A DNA stretch of 64,000 nt from Umbelopsis ramanniana AG (lineage: Eukaryota > Mucoromycota > Umbelopsidomycetes > Umbelopsidales > Umbelopsidaceae), in the NCBI RefSeq assembly GCF_025399195.1, contig NW_026252104.1, positions 248,001-312,000 on the forward strand, in the 5' to 3' direction. Below the pieces are notes generated by a model. The model made no database searches, had not been told where the DNA came from, and saw only the letters and a list, made by a program, of their open reading frames with translations. Made by a program: the position numbers and the translations under genes. Positions 11,801 through 21,806 of this stretch are shown here, in pieces (position 1 is the first letter of the stretch; every line of letters begins with the position of its first letter).

Positions 11801-12346
11801 CCGAAGGCGACATTCTGGAAAGATTTGCCACCTGGATTGTATTCTTAGATGTTGCCAATCTTGTACTGTTTTGGAGATCCTGGTAATGATCGACATAACC
11901 TGCACATTGGTTGACGTGTCGTTTTATTTTTATACACCGGAAAACCCTATAGTTGCAGTAGGCGACTACGTGTTGTTGGCATTTGCAAGAAATTGAGATA
12001 TACAGCGGATACAATTGGCATTGAGCTGTGTACATTTGAAGGATAGTGGTAAGCGTGGCTGCCCTGAGTGCCTAACTGACCGATGCGATATGCATTCATG
12101 TTATCAATCATTCGTCTCGCTTTGATTCGTTGTTTAATGAAGCTCGTGTCACCTCATTGCTTTTAATTATGCCAGCAGTGTCATGAGATATGCCTGACTA
12201 TTGCCTCCCGTTGCTCATCTCGAATGCCAGCATTTACGCCACTGGACTGCTTTTCGCTTTGATGACGCCAGCAAATTTTTTTAGGTGCAGTGATTTTTGG
12301 GCCTGGAAATTTTTGTTGGCGAAATCGATTCAAACGCAAAACAACC
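8827..12346. other. 3.5-kb intergenic, gene-poor
   Basis: Upstream region of the megasynthetase (minus) and of uS7m (plus). It contains homopolymer tracts (13 C at 9406-9418, several A and T runs), a 27-nt-period direct repeat at 10886-10934, and short open frames with no ATG start or no protein-like composition. No gene could be supported. Confidence 0.55.
10886..10934. repeat. two-copy 22-nt direct repeat
   Basis: Copies at 10886-10907 and 10913-10934 differ at one base and are spaced 27 nt apart. Each ends in the palindrome tacgta followed by g. It could be a pair of regulatory sites or a chance duplication. Confidence 0.8.
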
Positions 12347-12973
12347 ATGGCAGCATCAATGTGGAATAGCGTTCGCGCCTTGACACGATCGGCTGCGCAA
12401 AACACCTTTACACACCCATCAGCATTACCTTCCCGATTCTTCTCTTCTCAAGCATGCCGATTGAGTGAAGTGTCACCCATTGAAGCAGCAGCCGCCGAGT
12501 TGGCAGCTGGCGAACTGGACCAAGCCGCTGAACAGGAATTCACTCGCCAGAATCCTATTGTCTCACAACTGGTCAACACCATCATGCGCGACGGCAAAAA
12601 GGCTCGTGCTCAACGCCTTGTATCCGATGCATTGGCTGATATTCGAGTCAAGACCAACACAGACCCTTTATTGGTGTTGACAGAAGCCATTGAATCAGCT
12701 TCGCCCATGTTGAAACTCACATCAGCCAAGAAAGGTTCCAAGGTGGTTCACGTTCCTACTGCACTTCGAGAGCGACAAAGACGACGAAAGGCTATTGTTT
12801 GGATTTTGGAAGGTGCCGCGAAACGTCCCGAAAAAACCTTTGAAGCTAGACTCAGTGGTGAACTTTTGTCGGTCATCAATGGTGCCAGCTCAGCTCTGAC
12901 CAAGAAGAACTCTCTTCACAAAATGGCCTTGGCCAACCGTGCTAATGCTCAGGTGTCCTACAACATGCGATAG
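12347..12973 (+). CDS. RSM7: mitochondrial small-subunit ribosomal protein uS7m
   Basis: 208-aa single-exon gene. The first 60-70 residues are rich in Ala, Ser and Arg with few acids up to RFFSSQ, a typical mitochondrial presequence. The uS7 fold follows: NPIVSQLVNTIMRDGKKARA, an acidic-to-basic helix pair, the KVVHVPTALRERQRRRKAI loop and a basic C-terminal helix (ALANRANAQVSYN). uS7 binds the 3' major domain of small-subunit rRNA and nucleates the head of the small mitoribosomal subunit. The start at 12347 sits in an ACCATGG context; the open frame extends 19 codons upstream to another ATG at 12290, but those residues disrupt the presequence, so 12347 is preferred. Length is normal for fungal Rsm7. 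Confidence 0.93.
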   Translation: MAASMWNSVRALTRSAAQNTFTHPSALPSRFFSSQACRLSEVSPIEAAAAELAAGELDQAAEQEFTRQNPIVSQLVNTIMRDGKKARAQRLVSDALADIRVKTNTDPLLVLTEAIESASPMLKLTSAKKGSKVVHVPTALRERQRRRKAIVWILEGAAKRPEKTFEARLSGELLSVINGASSALTKKNSLHKMALANRANAQVSYNMR

Positions 12974-13541
12974 TTTGTTTATTCCCGAGTCATGGGAGAC
13001 TGAGAGAACAAGACACCATTCAATTCCGAAAACACACTAACGTCTTCTATCTGATTGATCCCGAAGCTAATGTACAGTACAATTTGATGTGGATTTTTTA
13101 TTAAAAGCAAATTATAAAATAAAAGCACAATAGAATTATTTTTTTCCTTAGACCCGCAATCACGCCCTTAGCATGCCCCCTTCATATCAGCTTTTTAATA
13201 TGTATACTTTAGTATGGTGTGTGCAATTAATGTTGGCCACAGGGATGTGATGCATGGAGGATAAGCTAAAGTACTTGAGACTCATGACATTGAGCCACCG
13301 CAATAATGGCTCATTCTACCTCATCGTGGTCAGCAAACGCACGGAAGTAGACGGCAAGCGTTACTTGTACTACTTTACACTTACCATCCGCTCACCTGCT
13401 GATGCCTATTTACGCATCATATGGGTAGTCTCATCAAAACAATGAGCTTAATCGAGCCGGTGGCAAAATGCGTATAAAGGCAGACCAGCTTGGATCTTTT
13501 CTCTACATACATCTTTCCATCGTTCTCTTCAATCTATTTCA
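12974..13541. other. intergenic: uS7m 3' flank and metallothionein promoter
   Basis: The first 150 nt are AT-rich and look like the uS7m terminator. The rest is the promoter of the small Cys-rich gene. A GTGTGCA at 13219-13225 matches the core of an animal-type metal response element on the minus strand (TGCACAC), but a 7-mer match is weak evidence. Confidence 0.5.
13473..13478 (+). promoter_or_regulatory. TATA box of the metallothionein gene
   Basis: TATAAA lies 69 nt upstream of the ATG at 13542 and is followed by a CT-rich leader. A strong TATA box fits an inducible stress gene. Confidence 0.65.
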
Positions 13542-13699
13542 ATGGCCTGCTCGTAAGTTAATGCATTGTTGCTTCTATCACCGCTCCGACGAAACCACAC
13601 TAAAACCGGCGATCGTGTCATAGATGTGGTAAAAAGTGTGGATGCGGCTCGGCATGCTCGTGCGGATCAAGCTGCAGTTGTGCCAAAGGCAAGAATTGA
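13542..13699 (+). CDS. metallothionein, 28 aa, one intron
   Basis: Exons 13542-13552 and 13624-13699; the 71-nt intron has GTAAGT and CATAG borders and splits a Ser codon. The protein has eight cysteines at 3, 5, 9, 11, 15, 17, 21 and 23, so four C-x-C pairs each separated by exactly three residues, filled with Gly, Ser and Lys and no aromatic residue; it ends in AKGKN. This is the composition and size of small fungal copper metallothioneins (the Neurospora and Agaricus proteins are about 25-26 aa with seven Cys). They bind Cu(I), or Zn and Cd, in thiolate clusters in the cytosol, buffering and detoxifying metal. Here the array is more regular and has an extra Cys. The TATA box at 13473 supports real transcription. 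It is missed by ordinary ORF size cut-offs. Confidence 0.88.
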
Positions 13700-15454
13700 A
13701 GTCACCAATGAAAATCGATCAACGTTATAGACTAGTGTCAATTAGCGTTTCAACACCTCTCCCCCAACTTTTAAGATAGTACGTAAAGGACAATGAAATT
13801 GAAACATGGGCCACCACCCAGTAAACCAGTCTTTCTCGGTCTCACATTTTTTATTGTTTGTTTACATCTTATTGCGCTCTGGTACCTTCCCTTTTGAATC
13901 AAAGTGTGGAATATTCAGTGTGACTGAGGTTAAAATTTTTGGGGACATGCCATTCGTCCGTTGGTCAAAACGATGATCAGGCCCGAACATCCTATTTGGA
14001 AAGCTTTGGTAGCATCCATCCTCTGAAACCTCCGATACCATGAATAGTGTTGCATTAGGTCAGCTTCGTGTTTGAACTAGGATGAATCAAAGGAATTCAA
14101 GAAACTATCAAAGAAACATTTTGAGTCCATGATGTGAACCGACATGATTCGGGACCATGGCTTACTTTTCGCAAATATAAGGTGATAAGAACATTCCACC
14201 CGCCGGGTAAAATTTGATTCAACCGTGACGCATGTATGCATGGTAAACCACATGGAGCGTCAGCAGAGTACCTGGACCATGTCGGAGAAGATGTATCCAA
14301 TGGAACTCTAGGGTGGAGCTTACAAAAGTTGGTCACATGAAATCAGAATTCTCAGCTCTGGCAACTTTGATGTGGGGAGTTTAATTAGATAGAACACTTA
14401 GGGTTGCATGAATTGAGTAGATGACGAACTCGTGGTTCTCTCACCTGAGCCACCAAGCATCATTGCTGATAACCAATGAGATTGGTGTTCTTCGATTCAT
14501 TGGAAATGACATGATAATTTATTGTACTATGACCTTTTTTTGAGTATAGTGCAATTGCATCCAATAACGTACCGCTAGTTTGAACCATTTTTTACTATGA
14601 CCAGTTTCTCAATTGCACAGCGATTGTGCATTTGTGGGCACGTTGGGCTTGGTCGGACAGTGTATAGGTTGAATTCCAGTTGGTTGTCAGGGTATAAAAC
14701 GTTAATCATTTTTTTACGTCTTGGAACCTGTGGTGATGTGTCGAAGACAGTGACGCACATTTTTCTGTCTAGTAAATGTAATTCTGGTTACAATCAATGT
14801 AGGTAAATATATAAGAAATTGGCACACTGCGTTCTGCACTAAATGAGAAGTCGAGATAATGAAAACCAAGCGAACGACGACTCTTACGTTAGCGAAATGC
14901 TATTCAATAAGTGAGGATATTTGCGTTATGGTTTCAATAAGTTTAGAGGCTCAACGGTGAGCCAAAAATACCTGAACACATGTATTGAAATGTACTATAC
15001 TACAGTCGTTTGACTTACTTTACGGCTTCTGCATATTCCTTGCGCTACAAGATACTTTGTTATGCATGAATTGCTCCGGAGTCACGAGCAGGAACCGTTA
15101 TTAAAAATAAAAAAATGAAAATCAACGCATCATTACTATAGAGCCGCTGTTATGAACGAGAGACAAATTGTCAAAATCAATGGATGTGCCTGCGCATGCC
15201 ACATTTTAAGTATTTAATATATTTCAAAAATTGTATAGCTTATTTACATGTTAGATGATTTACATCAGCTCTTGGCAAAGCGTCAATATTAGACGGCTTC
15301 AGTTATGAACAAAGATAAAACATTTCACTTCACTAGGTTGTGTGTATCATGGCTTTGCTTGTACCCATTTTTTGTTGAAGCTGAAAAGCTTTGTTTCAGT
15401 ATACAAATTAGACTACCGTTAGGATTTTAGTCTAAGCGCAAACGAAAAATGGAC
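13700..15454. other. intergenic, no gene seen
   Basis: Follows the metallothionein; ends at the 3' end of the coiled-coil gene. Short frames only, AT-rich, no recognised RNA gene or repeat. Confidence 0.55.
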
Positions 15455-17905
15455 TCAGCAATCCACAGTGTGCCGACTGGCCAATCGATCAAAGATAGTG
15501 CTAGTTTCGCCATTCCTGGTAAAGTTTTGTGAAGCGCAATAGGACGTTTGTAAGGTCCAACGCCGATGACCTGCATTGTGGTCCATGGTACGTGACGTAG
15601 AAGAACTGGTGAACGGTCTAGTCCATCTGTCGGGAATAACGCTGTTTTTCACCGACGATCTGAGTGATGATCGTTTGGCTATGACGGAACGGGACCATGG
15701 CCGTGGTTTCGCAGACTCTTGATTTTTAGTCTCTAAACTTTGATCCAATGGATGTAGCGGAGCTTGCGTGCATGCATAGGTGTTGATGCCTGAGGGTTTA
15801 TTCTTTAAGTCCAGATTGATCATGTCCAGTAAAGTGGACTGGTCTTGAAGATCCATGCCAAACGACGATGCTTGGTCATTTAGACTGGCTATTTCTTTGG
15901 TTGATTCAAACATTGAATTGCCTCCAAGTGACTCTCGATTTCGGTGACGATTATCTTCCAGCTCACGGCTTGCTTCTGACGATTGTTTCATACTTTGCAA
16001 GACCTTGCGAAGGTTTTGAATGGTATAGTCCATCTGTAAGGTTCCCATGTCCCTTGACGACTCGCGGCACTTTAGGATTAAGATTTCCTTGAGCAGAGTC
16101 TCTCCCAACACCTTTCCTTCTTCCGCATTTACAGACCGTACAATATTCATAGCTCGATCATATGCTCCTCGTCGATCCAGTAACATGTCATAGTCAGCAT
16201 CTCCTCGTTGGCTAGACTGTCGACCTTTGGAAGAAGCCACAGCATCTTGGCCAGACTTTGATGTACAGTCCTTGAATTGCTTCTGGTAGCCGTCAATACG
16301 ATCCTGGATCATCTCTAGCGATTTGGTCAACTCCTCCATCCGAAAGTTTAACTCAATAGTTTTGGTGTCGGCTAGTTGTCCACACGCGTGCATCACGCTT
16401 TCAGCTTCTGAAGCCAGCTCTGATCTCTCCATAAAGATCATGTTGCGCTTAACGATTGAAAAGATAAGGGGAGAGTGAGTTACGTTGGGCAAGTTGATTA
16501 ACAAGAAACATTGATGGACATACCTTGATCAGTAACTGCTTGTATTCTAACGCTCGTTGATCGGCTTGTACATATTGATGCACCATTCTGAAAAAATGAC
16601 AGCCATTTTTGATCTATCAGCTCGGGTCTTGTGCACATACTACTCGTGTACTGTTATAAACCTACCTCTCTAAACTCTGCCTTTTTCTGTTTGCTCTGGT
16701 CTTTGTCGAGACGTCTGATTTTGAATACATTGGCGTCAACGGGCCATTGCTGTTTGCAAAAGCATGTTGGCCGAATTTGGACTTTAGGCTTTCTGGCAAC
16801 TCTTCACACACAAATCCATTCCGGAACGCGCGGTCGAGGATGGGGGTCATTTGTTTGACTTGGCAAGTAGCATGCATAGCGTCGTCGGATTTTTTTTTCA
16901 AGGCAGCTTTGGCCGCTTGTAGATCTTTACTTAGTTTCGTCTTGCTGTCCAATAATTGGTCTCGTTCCAGTTGTATTCTAGCCATCTCGGTATTATGGTC
17001 AAGCTCCAGTTTTTTGATTTTCTCGCCTTGTTCTTTAATACAATGTTGAAGTTTCTTCTTTTCTATCTTCATATATTCAATGGTTAATCTATAGTTTTTG
17101 CACTGCTTTTCGTTTTTAGCATTGGTAGTCTGCGTGGTTGATAAGCTTTGATTATACTTTCTTCGAAGTTCGTCCATTTCGGCTGCGAGCTTTTTCAATT
17201 CTACCTCACGCATGGTGGCGCTTACTGGCATGATGGTTGGCACGTTGGGCTGCTGTAAACTTTGCCTTCGAATTCGCCGGTCAGGAGAGGGGGCTCCTAA
17301 CCGTCGTTCCTGTTGCAATTCGGCTATTTGATCTTGCAGTGTATGCAGTCTCTCCTCATAATCATTCTTCATGGCAATAAACTCGGCTTGTGACCGCTCA
17401 ATATGGCTGACCAGTTCTTCTTTGACCAGTAAATCAGATTGTATTTGGTGCAACATTTTACGTTCATGTCTTGACACCGGCTCGTAGTGATAATCAAAGG
17501 ATTCACCACCACTCAAGCGAACGGATTTGAAAACAGCATTTTCGTCTTTTCTGACAGCTGATTCGGTTATAGCCGCATAGCCACTTGAAGTCACTTTAAT
17601 TTGGTCAGTCCACTGAGGAACAGTCTAATATATGCCGTATTTAATTAGCGTTGAGTGAGTGGCTGCTTAATTGCTTAGATACTATCCCTTTGTCTTACCA
17701 ATACATCGAGTCCTTCAAGAATATTACTCTCCCAATCAATGGGTGTGGGAGGTCGCTCTGCCAGCTCGGTCTCCTTGAAGTCGTTGTTAGAACTGCTCCA
17801 TTTAGGCAGTTGTTCTGTCAAGATTTTTTGTAATCGGGACATCGAACCCACAATGGTGTTCGGTTGCATTTCAGAGTCTGAGGAGGGCGAATATTCGCAA
17901 ACCAT
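15455..17905 (-). CDS. coiled-coil protein resembling a kinesin-4 tail, no motor domain
   Basis: Four exons: 17905-17699, 17624-16666, 16587-16524 and 16447-15455, giving 740 aa in frame. Residues 1-70 are acidic and Ser-rich. Long heptad-rich helices run from about 110 to 330 (for example EMDELRRKYNQSLS and EYMKIEKKKLQHCIKEQGEK) and from about 350 to 540. The order of segments (long basic helix, a K-rich helix ending KKKSDDA, a linker, a shorter helix, then a YDRAMNIV...LLKEILILK helix) recalls the stalk and tail of kinesin-4 (KIF4/KIF21) proteins; this is my reading from memory and uncertain. No P-loop motor is encoded in this gene or within 2 kb upstream. The last 90 residues are low-complexity (Ser, Arg, Thr), and another frame over 15430-15630 looks more protein-like, so the 3' end of the model may be wrong. 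Function not assigned beyond coiled-coil scaffold. Confidence 0.7.
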
Positions 17906-18653
17906 GGCATGTCTCGAATATAAAAAAGAAAGAGTGAGAGCTAGGAGAAGAGTGTACGCCCAATAACATGTGGATAATTTCCTTGGGTATAGGCCAGACC
18001 CCTATATCATTCCCCCCTATAAAATGACCCTGCCTTTGCATGGCAGAGGAGTAGGCATGCTGCTATTCCTCCCAATAAGGTTTACCGCATCGGTATTTGG
18101 CAGGTATGATGGCGAGGAGTCCCACATTTTTTATCGTATGGAGATGTAGGGCTGTATTATATGGTGCTGGTAACTAGGGAATCATTTTAGCTTCGTAAGC
18201 GTACGTTGCTGTATGTGGGTGGCTGGCGGTGGCTCCATGTTTGAGGAAGCAGTAGGATTTCCTGAGGCTGTACTTGCTCGGTTTGAAGATAATAAATAAA
18301 ACAATCCAGTGCAGCAATGCTGTAATTTGTAGTTAATCGAATTTTATTCAATAAGTACCTAAGCTTTGTTCTATAGAAAATCATATGGGGTCATAGCTTG
18401 GAATGTTCCAGTCAGAAGACTGGAGTCTTTCTTTGCCACTCCAAAATCTTTGTGGGCGCGAGCAATAAAAGTCGACATGACGAAATTTTGGACTCGCAAT
18501 TTCTGGGAAAAAAGACTCAGAGTATTGGCTGTTCCTCAAATGGTACTAGCCATTGCGTACTGAAAACGCAGGCGAGCGCGTATAATTATATTTTTGAGAC
18601 CACGGTGGTCAGATTGTTTTATTTCTTTTCAACTCTTTTACATCTTTCACCCC
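17906..18653. other. intergenic, divergent promoter region
   Basis: Lies between the minus-strand coiled-coil gene and a plus-strand small ORF. It has a TATAAAA near 18018 and a long CT-rich tract just before 18654. No gene seen. Confidence 0.5.
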
Positions 18654-18890
18654 ATGGACTCTAGTAGTGCTCATGCTCGGAGGTTATCGCTCTCCGTCAT
18701 AGTCAGAAACTTGATAGCCTACACCGCTGGAACCAGCGATAGTGCAAAAGAGTCACAGCCTACCGCAGTTACGAGTTGTGGTCAATTTGAAGAAAAGTAC
18801 ATATCATTCCCGCCACTAGACGATGCATGCGAAGACACTGCCAATGGGCCTACAGCAAGGATCCGTAGCAACAAACCGATTCCCTGCTAA
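18654..18890 (+). CDS. hypothetical small protein, 78 aa
   Basis: Unrecognised. The ATG at 18654 has a good context (CCCCATGG) and follows a CT-rich leader like those of other genes in the window. The protein opens MDSSSAHARRLSLSV, which includes an RRLS site of the PKA consensus type, and the rest is hydrophilic with Thr, Ser, Pro and acidic patches. There is no signal peptide or membrane helix. The evidence for a real gene is the leader and start context only. Confidence 0.35.
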   Translation: MDSSSAHARRLSLSVIVRNLIAYTAGTSDSAKESQPTAVTSCGQFEEKYISFPPLDDACEDTANGPTARIRSNKPIPC

Positions 18891-20867
18891 GAAGATACCT
18901 CTTCTCCACTGTACATATTTATGATTTTATTCGAGGCATTTCGTTTGTTTGTTTCTTTTTACCATAGTGTTTTTTTATATTTGTACGGACGGACGCACTA
19001 GCCGACGTAAATTCTTTTGAACAACCTGTATTTTTTTTATTTTCTGGACCATCAAATCTCTTTACCTTTATGGATGCAACGCCAGCAGTATATCTGAAAT
19101 CGCAAGTGTATATACGAAATTAAAAAAAGAAGTATTGTATTTCAGACAATCCAAACATACCGTGACGCCACTCATGGCAGAACTGCAAAATTGCCCATCT
19201 CCCGCACTCGGTGTATACGGATGGGGAAAAGTTGACTTCTTGGGTGACATGTGCACAATTCGGTCAACTTTACGCATGATTTTATGATGGCATATGCAAA
19301 CCATAGTACAAGTGCACAGAAAAAGTCGTACGAAGGATAATATCTCCGCGCACTGGCATTTCAAAATATGCCCTGACAATACACCGCCGTATATCTCCAT
19401 CAGTTTTCTCCCGCCTCGGTAGTACCATGGCGATTCACGAACCAGCGTGGCCGGTAGTACCACATTGCCATGTCGTCACATATCTGTGTCGCACTTTCAA
19501 TGTGGAACCAACATCCACCACTTATTCATTCGACTCTGGCCAGCTTCAGAGTTGGTATGACGTTCACATCCTTGTACTAGTCATACCCTCATGGGCTGCT
19601 TGGAGGACAGTATGCAAAGATAATTTAGGCGTACGTAACAAACAGCGTCTGGGTGCATATTTTAACCATGAATGACTAATAGAAGGTCGGTTTTTTCTTA
19701 TTTCTCGTACTTTATATTTGAAGCTAGTGTGAACATGGCCATGTGCTCAGTTTTGCTCAGTAGTTTTTCATTTCACTTTTACGATATTTCTCTAATACCA
19801 TATGATTATACAAGTATTAACATCTCACCAACAGTACATACCGCACTATTTGTTAGAATACCTACGATCATGGTGTTGGTAGCGATGTGATATATATTCA
19901 TTTCGTAAACAAATGTGAAGGGAGGTGTATAAAAGGGAGTACTGTGGGGAATGAAATCTGATTTTAGGACATGGTAAGCGACAGCAAAATATCAACTCCA
20001 GTTAGATTAGCTGCAAACCACCTGGCAAATGCATCGCTAGAATATAAGGGCTATGACATCAATGCAGGGAAGGGTATAAAATAAAGAAAAAATAAGGTTC
20101 ATTATGGAAAGATATGGGAAAAAAGAAAGTGAAGGCTTTGTTTACTTCGTTGTGAACCAGCATCTATACAGCCATTGTCTGTTATCCATCAACCGACAGA
20201 GTCTGTCTTCTACAAGTAGTAGCAGATCGTGGGCGATCGAAAAAAACTATATCCAAACATACTGGCGGCTGGTGCGTTGTTCAAATGACGCTTTACTGGA
20301 AAGAGGGCAGTGTAACACCTTGGGAAACTGATCAAGGATGACCCAAGAAGACGGATAGTAGGATGGATCAAAGCATATCCCATTTCTAAGGTCTATTAGT
20401 ATCAAGAGCATTGAACGTCTAGGCCAGCCTACGTCTTGAAACAATGGCTCATGGTGGAAAGAGATAAAAACGTGACATCGTTCAGAGTCTACCTCAAAAG
20501 ATGCTGCAGCTTTTCGGCAACCAAATATGGAACTCTGATTCCAAGCAGACGTTGACGCTTGACCAAAGCGCTTTTTTTTTCTTTTCTTTTTTTTTTTTTT
20601 GACTTGAAGCGCTCTTCTCCTTCCTCTTCTCTACAACCGTACTTCACTACCCCACTCAAGCGAACTCGTCATGAATCTTCGGAATAGAGACTATACCCCA
20701 TCTCAAATCCACTGATCCTGACGTTTTGCTCTGCTTTGTTTCAATCAATTGAATTTCCTTTACCGCTTATTACAGTGTTACTTTTCAGCTTCATAACCGT
20801 TTTCGACATTTGAGTCATCGATCTTTCAATACCATTGGCATTTGTTTTTCCTCATTCGTTTCTGCAA
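18891..20867. other. intergenic, possible tiny TATA-driven ORF
   Basis: No firm gene. A TATAAAAG at 19928-19935 sits 43 nt before an ATG (19971) opening a 37-codon frame to 20084, too short to trust. CT-rich DNA from about 20560 to 20867 looks like the promoter and leader of the next gene. Confidence 0.5.
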
Positions 20868-21191
20868 ATGGGCCAGTTACTTAAACCACAAGAAATAACT
20901 CAAGGCGAAAATGATTCTCGGCTGGAAACCAACGAGCTGGCTGGTCAGCTCCAGATTACAACCTTATCTGCCCCGCCGCCCTCTACACCCATTTTCCAAA
21001 CTGAGTCAGCACGGCACGACCAACAAACCCTCCAGGACATCAGCATAACCTTGAATAACTTGCTACCGAAGCGCCCCATTAAAGATGAAGATGATACAGT
21101 TCTGCCTCCACATCCGCCTCCGACGCCACCCACCACCATATGGCTTGAAGACCTACAAGAAGGCGATCAAGAGCTCTGGGAGCTTTTATAA
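20868..21191 (+). CDS. hypothetical acidic/proline-rich small protein, 107 aa
   Basis: Unrecognised. The ATG at 20868 follows a long pyrimidine-rich leader. The protein is hydrophilic: Gln, Glu and Asn early, a Ser/Thr/Pro middle (SAPPPSTPIF), then DEDD, a PPHPPPTPPTT stretch, and a C-terminus with spaced acidic and bulky residues ending in DQELWELL. The end resembles an acidic activation or docking segment, but no DNA-binding domain is present. It is followed by a poly-C tract (about 21220) and AT-rich DNA. Confidence 0.4.
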   Translation: MGQLLKPQEITQGENDSRLETNELAGQLQITTLSAPPPSTPIFQTESARHDQQTLQDISITLNNLLPKRPIKDEDDTVLPPHPPPTPPTTIWLEDLQEGDQELWELL

Positions 21192-21806
21192 ATTTGCAAT
21201 TTACAAGTGTAAAAATCCCCCCCCCCCCATACTCCCCGTTTCATTTTGTTCCTTTGTCAAACATTGCACACTTCATAATCTTTTTTTCTTTTTGTTTTTC
21301 ATCAATCCATTACCCGAAATTCAACTAGAACTTGTATTGCTCTCACTTCATTTCAAACTCGTCCACCTCATATATCACTCCATATCCTCTTGTTATATTT
21401 TTCAATGCTTTTTATATCCTCTGCTGGGCTACCAGCCCGAGCACTGCAAATGTATATCATTTACAGCATAGTTATTCTGTCCACGACCAGATTTTTACAT
21501 AGCTTCTCTTCCGTTTTCAACATACATTAAAAAAAAAATTAAAACTTAGACAACGAACGCTGTGATTATTTTTTGACACACGATTTATTTTTGTTTGAGG
21601 ACACACGATAGTGGTTTGGGATGATTTGGACACACAATGTAGGATAAAGGATAAAAAGAAAAGAAAAAGTTGCATATGAAAAAAGTATAATGGCTTCAAG
21701 TTGGATATTCTACAGTACGAATTAAAAGCCAGTGAAAATCAAAGCATTCAGCAAAAATGGGGATACAGAGAAGAGAAAGAAAAAATTATGGGGCGGGGAG
21801 GAGAGT
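21192..21806. other. convergent 3' flanks
   Basis: Between the stop of the plus-strand small gene and the stop of the minus-strand FAS. T-rich and A-rich, as expected for terminators; nothing else seen. Confidence 0.6.

Noticed and set aside
11580-11996. Plus-strand open frame of 138 codons
   Set aside because: It has no ATG at its start (TTG), no leader, and a random-looking Cys/His/Tyr composition.
13219-13225. Metal response element upstream of the metallothionein
   Set aside because: A single 7-mer match over 300 nt from the start codon is expected by chance and fungi mostly use other metal-responsive sites; mentioned only as context.
19068-19463. Minus-strand open frame of 131 codons
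   Set aside because: No recognised domain and no promoter-like leader; composition is that of chance translation.
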